This document shows, in pieces, positions 14,401 to 20,308 of a stretch of DNA of 20,308 nucleotides; position 1 is the first letter of the stretch; every line of letters begins with the position of its first letter. The notes under the pieces are model-generated. The model was not told the origin of the DNA. It searched no databases and was given only the letters and a program-made list of their open reading frames with translations. The translations under genes and the position numbers were made by a program. This DNA is from Azolla pinnata. Lineage: Eukaryota; Streptophyta; Polypodiopsida; Salviniales; Salviniaceae. The stretch lies in contig JBBBWG010029310.1 in the NCBI GenBank assembly GCA_037176905.1, forward strand, positions 3,824 through 24,131. The letters are read 5' to 3'.

Positions 14401-15227
14401 ACATCTAGACCCAGATTTCATGTGAGCATTCCACCTGTAAGAATGCTGGGTGAATGGTACTTGCCCCAGTGTCACGAGTATAAATCGAACTTTTATTCCT
14501 GAACCCTGATGAGTGTACTTTGGACGCCTGAATAAATCAGCACATTTGCATAGAAGAGGTGCTGGTTTGATTGCAGGAAAAACTAGTTATAAATCAGCAT
14601 ATTTGCATACAATTTTTGCCAGTTTGATTGCAGAGAAAAACTAGTTGTTTTTTTACTAATCACAGGGGTGTCCGTTACCATGAACCTGAATACTGGAAGT
14701 TTGGGGATGAAGGGAATCGATATTTCCGGCATGCAACTGGACAGTTATATGCGATCTCCAAAGATTTAGCAATGTACATTCACGAAAACGAGTAAGAATA
14801 CGTTTTCACACTAAAACGTTGGTTCTCCTTGGACGATGTGATCATTTGTTTAGAAATTTAAAAAGGAGGTTGCTTCATAAGTATGCGAACGAGGATGTCT
14901 CATTAGGAGCGTGGCTAATTGGGCTTGATGTGGACCATATAGATGACAGAAGGCTCTGTTGTGCAACCCCACCAGGTAAATAAAGATAGCTTTTTGATCA
15001 GTTATTCTGGCAGAAAAGATGCCAAAGTACCATCTTTTTGGATTCATTCACCAACAAATCAATATACTGGTTATGCAGATTGTGAGGAGAAGGCAAAAGC
15101 AGGCAATGCTTGTGCAGCGTCATTCGATTGGTCATGTAGTGGTATATGTCGTTCGGTGGAGCGAATTAGAGGGGTTCATGAGCGCTGCACTGAGGGTGAA
15201 GAGGCAGTGTGGAACATTACACTCTAG
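11497..15227 (+). CDS. GT31 beta-1,3-galactosyltransferase (DUF4094 type), 11 exons, complete
   Basis: Type II Golgi enzyme expected to transfer galactose from UDP-Gal in beta-1,3 linkage to glycoprotein or arabinogalactan-type acceptors. Exons: 11497-11651, 11832-11904, 12709-12767, 12924-13135, 13277-13340, 13475-13547, 13848-13968, 14085-14172, 14666-14791, 14866-14975, 15079-15227. All are GT-AG with consistent phases; the sum is 1230 nt, giving 409 residues. Residues 33-50 ([18 protein letters not shown]) form the membrane anchor, followed by NRMW and a DUF4094-like stem. The catalytic domain starts near [20 protein letters not shown], has RETWMP, the UDP/metal DxD at Asp245-247 ([11 protein letters not shown]), GCMKSGPV, and NEDVSLGAW near 332. 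A Cys-rich tail (CCATPPDC, SCSGIC) ends at TAG. The start could instead be Met17 at 11545, in better context, giving 393 residues. Plant members with this architecture are annotated probable beta-1,3-galactosyltransferases; the exact acceptor is not readable. Confidence 0.95.
14173..14665 (+). repeat. Internal duplications in galactosyltransferase intron 8
   Basis: The exon 8 end and donor (TTGCCCAGAAGTAAGTGCAC, from about 14163) is imperfectly repeated at about 14344-14362 as TTGCCCAGAAGTAATTGCAC, making a decoy donor. Further on, a 57-bp tandem duplication (about 14533-14589 and 14590-14646) repeats TAAATCAGCA(C/T)ATTTGCATA and TTTGATTGCAG followed by GAAAAACTAGTT, each copy carrying an acceptor-like TTGATTGCAG. 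The annotated acceptor at 14665 lies beyond both. Confidence 0.8.
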
Positions 15228-15353
15228 GTCAAAGCTAAGGTTTAACATTCATGATTTACAACTTCTCTCCTTGTGTCAGAGTACACACATTCACTTGATT
15301 GCAAAAAATCGAAAGGAAGCACCAGTCTGGAGGAGTCTATAACTAAAACCCTT
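15228..15353 (+). other. Start of galactosyltransferase 3' UTR
   Basis: Non-coding sequence after the TAG. No canonical AATAAA is seen close by; the nearest A-rich hexamers are variants such as AATCGAAAGG and ATAACTAAAACC, so the 3' end cannot be placed. Confidence 0.4.
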
Positions 15354-15727
15354 TTATTTATGAGAAGCCAACAAGTGTTGCCATCCATCAGCTATATACA
15401 TCACAAACTGTGAGTTGGACTTGAGGTCAATGATCCTTGTAAAAGTATAATTTGGTCCATAAATGAGGTGAGCCATGGTATTCACCCAATAGACATTTAG
15501 CAAATTTTTTTCTATGCTTCTAAGTAGCTCCTTACTGAATCCCTTTCCCTCATACAACCATCACCAAGGAGAATGAGGTCGTACTTCATTGGCATGCTTG
15601 TAACAATGAGCACATACTGGCCCGATTTCAACAGGTCTCGCAGATAAATATAAATAAGTCTTGTTATCACAGTATCATCTTGAGGTGAGTTGATTTTCAC
15701 AAAATTGCCATGTTTGTGAGTCGACAA
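15354..15727 (-). pseudogene. Possible decayed coding fragment, product unrecognised
   Basis: Two minus-strand frames overlap and together look like one coding sequence with a frame break near 15545-15560. The upstream part (15727 downwards) includes SPQDDTVITRLIYIYLRDLL and MPMKYDLILLGDG. After a -1/+2 type shift the downstream part reads LYEGKGFSKELLRSIEKN, VYWVNTMAHLIYGPNYTF and QFVMYIADGWQHLL before a stop at 15354. Composition is protein-like and low-repeat, unlike other frames in the intergenic DNA. I do not recognise the family. It overlaps the expected 3' flank of the galactosyltransferase on the opposite strand, and could also be chance. Confidence 0.3.
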
Positions 15728-17451
15728 TCCTCAATGCAATAGTAGTAGTAGTCGTAGCGAAGATCGAAACTTCCCTATATTCCATGAGAACTTTCTTTTT
15801 GCAGATCTTTTATTCTACAGAGCATGTGAGATTGCCATGGCAAAGGATGTGCTTTGAGCCTAGTGATATTTGAAGCCATGTTATATCGATAATTTATATA
15901 CCTGATGTTTTTTGTGATTCAGATACCGCAGTACACTGTTTCACAAGCTGAAATCGCAGCTTCTACATGATTTTATTCTCAAGAGCTTGAAAGTGTTCTT
16001 CCTGTTAGTGCTTGGTTGTGTTCCCTCAATGTAAGCTGTATATACATACTTCCCCATTTAGGATTCACTAGGCACAAGATTTATTCCTTCAAACCCTGAA
16101 TCCTAATCCAACCCAAGAACACAATACACACATTCTTTTAACCATAAACAAATAATGTCCAGTACATAGATTCAGCATCTCAATCCCTCAAAATCACGCA
16201 GCAATCTGGAGCTCAATGTTCTCTGTTTGAAATCATGAAACCCAGCACTTCTTTTATGTGTTTGACAAAGAAAAATATGTACTCTGCCGAAAGAAAGCAT
16301 ATATATATATGTATATATAGATAGATAGATATAGATATATATACATTGATTCATCAGGCGAGTGCCGCTCTGCAGCCATTTTTCTGTACAATTCAAGTTC
16401 TGCAATAGTACGCATGTCGATTCTCACCGTTCGGTGGTGTAGTACTGCCATTAGATGCAACAATGGTAGAAAATTTTGATTTGTGTGAGACGGAGAGGTT
16501 CTGCTACAGACAAACATGTCTGCTCTTTTTATACCCAAAAGTACTAAAATCCCCAGTAATATACAGAAAAACAGAAACACTGCACAAGAAAGCACCCCTC
16601 TTGGATCTCAAAGAAAACCCAACCACCTGCACAAGGACATCAAAAACCCTTGTTCCTTTTTAATGAAATCCAGCTCGTCTTAACACAAAACTTGCATTCG
16701 CGGTCGAGCCAATCCTTCCCTCGGTCGCTTCTTAACTCGGATTTAGGCTTCTGTTTCCTGCAAAGGGCTGTCAATGCAAACACATAATTCAGTAAATCTC
16801 ACCTTTTCCGATGGCTCTACCGAAACCTCAGAAAAGTTGGTTTTGTTTTTGACACTTAGTTGCTCATATTTGTCTCATTCAGTAATTCTCAATTCTTCAA
16901 TTCAAACGGAAATTATCTATTCTTTTGCTCTCCAAAACTGTAAAGTTTTATCACCATATTAGTCCTATCTCTTCTCGTGTCTATGTCACGTCTATATTCT
17001 TCCCCCACCCCCAAAACGGGAAAACTTGACCCCTATCATCACAGTAATACTCTTCCTTCTCATATCATGCATCAACTTTACTCCAAATATCCGATGTGAT
17101 TTATCTTGGATTCGATCATAACACGTTTCAGTTTGCACACATACAAACTCATCCCAATCTGTCACTCTACCTCTTTGGGTCAGAGAGGGAGGATTTCACT
17201 TCAATACAAATGAACAAAATCCTAAATCTGAAACCCTTCATCATGCATACTGACTTTGGTCCTGTTTAATTGGGGTTTCTGATTGTTAGCCAAATTCGCC
17301 CTCTCCAGCTGGTATTATTTGCTACTATGGCATGAATGAAAAACAAAACCCTGACCTTCTCCAGCCAGTAATTTTTTCTACTATAGCATATGTTTTCTCT
17401 CTCTTTTTCTGGGAATTACACTTCCATACAAGGTATGAGCTCGAACTCATT
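15728..17451. other. Intergenic region between convergent genes
   Basis: AT-rich DNA with no firm gene. It contains a (TAG)3 run near 15741, the TA/GATA microsatellite near 16298-16346, a possible small secreted-protein frame at 16254-16595 (minus), and T-rich DNA right of about 16850. The part nearest 17451 should hold the PP1 3' UTR, read on the minus strand. Confidence 0.55.
16298..16346. repeat. (TA)n/(GATA)n microsatellite
   Basis: A run of CATATATATATATG, then TATATAGATAGATAGATATAG and a final ATATATATAC. It is compound simple sequence; on the minus strand it creates a Tyr/Ile/Ser-rich tail in the overlapping reading frames, which explains their odd composition. Confidence 0.9.
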
Positions 17452-18366
17452 CTAGATTTTTATTCTTGCAATCATTACCTTGGCTCCTCTTGGTGGAGTT
17501 CCGAAACGGGCCAATCCTCCAGGATTATAATTTTGCTTGGGCTTTTTATCTGCTGGCTTTAAAATCTGAAAGGAACACATGAGGGATTCATCCACACTCA
17601 TCATTGCCCCAGCGTTATCGAATTCCCCACAATAGTTCGGTGCGGAGAAGATGGTTACCAGATGCCTCTCAGCGAAGAACTCATAGCCTTCCTCAACAAC
17701 CTGGAAATTGAGGAATAATCGCCTCATTACATAAGAAGAATCCAACATAAACAAATCAAAGCACAAAGTGAGAAAAGAATCCAAAGTCTGGAATACAGTT
17801 TAATACTTGATGGGCTCGACACACAAGATCCAGATCGTGCTTTTCCAAGAATTCGTTCACTTTATCTGTTCCAAATGTAAATGATACCCCTCTGTCGTTC
17901 TCACCCCATCCCATTATTGCTTTGTCTGGATCGGCCCATAATAAATCGCATAGAAGTCCCTGATCTGGAACATCTGTTGGCCGAGTTATATTCCTTATTT
18001 GATCCAAATTAATCAGTTCGGGAGAAAGCCCACCATGCATACACAAAATCTTCTCGTCAATCAAAGCAGCTACAGGTAGGCAGTTGAAGCATTCTGTGAA
18101 TGCCTTCCATAGCTTTATATTAAACCGTCGCTTGCATTCATCATAGAAACCATAGATTCGATTAATTGAAGCACACTCATGGTTACCCCTTAAAAGGAAA
18201 AAATTCTCTGGGTATTTTATCTTATAAGCCAGGAGAAGGCATATAGTCTCAAGGCTTTGCTTGCCTCGATCTACGTAATCCCCCAGAAAAAGGTAGTTCG
18301 CTTGTGGGGGAAAGCCACCATATTCAAAGAGTCTCAACAGATCAGAATATTGCCCATGAATGTCAC
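17452..18366 (-). CDS. PP1: Ser/Thr protein phosphatase PP1 catalytic subunit, 5' exon missing
   Basis: Metal-dependent phosphatase that removes phosphate from Ser/Thr, acting with regulatory subunits in nucleus and cytosol. Two minus-strand exons: 18366-17807 (560 nt) and 17700-17452 (249 nt), joined GT-AG in phase at HQ|VVEEG. The first begins inside the Gly codon of GDIHG. PPP-family motifs follow in order: [70 protein letters not shown] and [20 protein letters not shown], so metal ligands and the catalytic His are intact. The tail [17 protein letters not shown] carries NPGG and TPPR as in animal PP1, the latter a known CDK site there. The frame then continues VMIARIKI to a TAG at 17452; a donor-like AAG|GTAATG at 17479 leaves open a further small last exon. 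The N-terminal ~55-60 residues were not found in the window, so the gene is partial. Confidence 0.93.
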
Positions 18367-20308
18367 CTGCGCAATAAAAACAAGAAATTAGAATTTCAAA
18401 ACTGAAGCATTAACCCTACAATGTAGATGTGTGCTTCAATATATAACTTTTCATTTTGTTAGGAATATGCTTAATCATGTAACAAGAAGAGACCATGTAA
18501 ATGAAAAACCTTTATGATACGAAAAGGCATTGGCTGCAGTGGTATAAAGATGAGAGGTTGTGCACTGAAGTCATTCCACATAAAACAGAAAAGTCACCAG
18601 ACATGGAATCAACTATTCTAAGATAGAGAAACATATCCACCAGTGCCAAACTGTAGAATTACAAAATTTGGGTAAGAGACAATATTATGGAAACATTATA
18701 CTAGTGATGAAACACATCTTTGTTCATCACAATATTCCTCTGTATAAGGTGTGCGTTCTACCATGGAAAGATCAAATTTTCAGTATGTATGTGTGAGTGC
18801 TTACTATGCCATGATGCAATGATGTGATGGTACCCAGTCTTGAAGTATTTCCGGTAAATCAGAACAGGTGTTTCAATCCTGTTGCGGTGTCTTACAATCC
18901 CACAGCCATTTCTCTCATTCTGTATGCAAACATTCCCTAGAATATGCCACATCAATACTGTGGGGTGAATTTGGGTGACTGTATTGGCAAGAGCAACAAC
19001 AGAAACAGGAACAAAATTGCGCACAATGTAAACCTCAATTTCATAAATATGAAAAAAATCTCTCTTCTTCATTCTCTCTCCATGGTTATCACTGCTAGTC
19101 CCTGATCCTATGGCACATATACAGTGACCTACAGAGAAGGAGTGCACTTGGGTAGAGATTACTTTCTTTTTTGAAAAATTTAAGCTTTATGTGGATGGAT
19201 TTGTTACTGTACAGATTTGCAAATGAGTATGGAACACAACTGTCATGTGTGTAAGTTCTCTACAGCAAAATCTAGGACGGGTAAGTTTACTAATCTTTCA
19301 GTGAGAAAACAAACAGCTTGAAGCCGGCACAAACAGTATATAACTTGATATATGTATAAATAACTAAGATATTTATGTAAGTTAGTATTATTAATGATAA
19401 GAAACTAAACTATAACATTTCTATAAATATAAATTTATATATTTTATAAAGGAATGTAAAAAAAATCAACTACAAGAAAGTTGAAGACTTTATAGAGAGC
19501 CACTTGGCCTCTAATAGGAGACTGTTCCCATAAGCATTTTGAAACTGATGAGATAGAATGTACATTTTTCTCACAGATAATCGACTATACTGCCATCCAA
19601 ATCATTTACCAAAGAGCTACAAAATAGGTAAATAATGTGCTCGTGTGAAAAAGAAGGATAAGTTAAATAAATTTGTCGTGAATGTTACCATCAGTTTAAT
19701 TCATGTAGCTCTAAGAAGGCACCTTTTCATCAAACAGAAGGAACCTTGCAGACAATCTGACAGTTCAAAAAACACAGCTCGGTATCCAACTCTAAATCTG
19801 ATCAAGAGGATTGGGTACTAAAGCTGCTCAATCTAGTTGTCGAACCATGTGCTTCAGAAGCCCCAAGTTGCCAATTTTAAATATCAAACCGAAAACCATG
19901 GGAGGAAGACCTCACATGAGATTTTTGCTTGCTTTATGTATTCCAGTCAGGGGGAAAGAGACTGCAAACCCTAATTGATAAATAATGTAGCTGGATATTG
20001 TAGGAATCAGTATAAACAAGATCGAAAGAGAGAGGGGGCGGAGTCCATATGAGGTCACATTGACGTGGCCAAAACGAATGGACATAGACTCTGTGCTAAG
20101 AAGCTCATAGACAATAGTAAGAGAGAGAATGGAATGGAATGAGAAGACACAAGCTGATATGAGATTCACTGGCATGGCACGGCATGAGCTCGAATGAGAT
20201 GAGGCTAGATGATATTTGGTGGTCGATGGCATGACATGGCATGAACTCAGATTAGATGCCATGAAATGGAATGCCATGCCATGCCATGAACCAACATTAG
20301 ATGGGGTT
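18367..20308 (-). other. Probable PP1 intron 1, no exon 1 found
   Basis: The intron 1 acceptor (TTTTTATTGCGCAG) lies at 18380-18367 on the minus strand. I searched upward for an exon ending in a sequence like LLELEAPIKIC plus a split Gly codon and found none up to 20308. The DNA is AT-rich with scattered short frames, the longest 129 codons (19147-18758, minus), none recognisable. First introns of several kilobases occur in plant PP1 genes, so exon 1 probably lies past the window edge. Confidence 0.55.
20155..20308. repeat. ATGGCATG/CATGCCAT inverted and direct repeats
   Basis: Repeated ATGGCATG words (about 20171-20186 and 20226-20243) face complementary CATGCCAT words at about 20258-20288. 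The arm at 20226-20243 can pair almost fully with 20271-20288, leaving a loop of roughly 27 nt. The same stretch has direct repeats of GCATGA(A/G)CTC and of (C/A)TAGATG. This could be a hairpin or part of a repeat that continues past the window. Confidence 0.7.

Noticed and set aside
18758..19147. 129-codon minus-strand frame
   Set aside because: No recognisable domain, no PP1 N-terminal motif, and it lies in probable intron sequence.

Overview
This is nuclear DNA of a flowering plant. The genes are split into many short exons with GT-AG introns, and the intergenic DNA is AT-rich and full of simple repeats. Three genes encode plant housekeeping proteins. The first exons of two of them (AACT and the galactosyltransferase) are clearly GC-richer than later exons. 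That 5'-to-3' GC gradient is typical of monocots, but the genus cannot be fixed from the window.

Layout. Positions 1-1938 hold low-complexity and degenerate repeat DNA with no supported gene. Positions 1939-6787 (minus strand) hold a complete 13-exon gene for cytosolic acetyl-CoA C-acetyltransferase (acetoacetyl-CoA thiolase, AACT), with a reconstructed product of 406 residues. Positions 6788-11496 form a divergent intergenic region of about 4.7 kb. Most of it is minisatellite DNA in several unit sizes (about 17, 24, 26 and 51 bp, plus longer composite modules), all sharing a purine core close to AGAGAGAGGAAA on the plus strand. A 100-N assembly gap (10003-10102) lies inside the 51-bp array. 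Positions 11497-15227 (plus strand) hold a complete 11-exon gene for a GT31 beta-1,3-galactosyltransferase, a Golgi type II membrane protein of 409 residues (393 from the second in-frame Met). Its leader carries a Ser/Ala and His/Arg triplet-repeat reading frame and other upstream ATGs. Positions 15228-17451 are intergenic, with a possible decayed coding remnant and an AT microsatellite. Positions 17452-18366 (minus strand) hold the last two recognisable exons of a type 1 Ser/Thr protein phosphatase (PP1 catalytic subunit). Its first exon was not found and probably lies beyond the right edge, making 18367-20308 largely intron 1.

The three genes do not form a pathway. AACT makes acetoacetyl-CoA for the mevalonate pathway, the GT31 enzyme galactosylates glycoproteins or glycans in the Golgi, and PP1 dephosphorylates Ser/Thr in cytosol and nucleus. 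AACT and the galactosyltransferase are head-to-head across the minisatellite block; the galactosyltransferase and PP1 are tail-to-tail. The most unusual element is the minisatellite block: related GAGAGAGG-core repeats abut the likely promoters of both divergent genes, and the AACT-side arrays also carry about eighteen RY-type CATGCA/TGCATG sites. No new enzyme system, CRISPR array or intact mobile element was seen.
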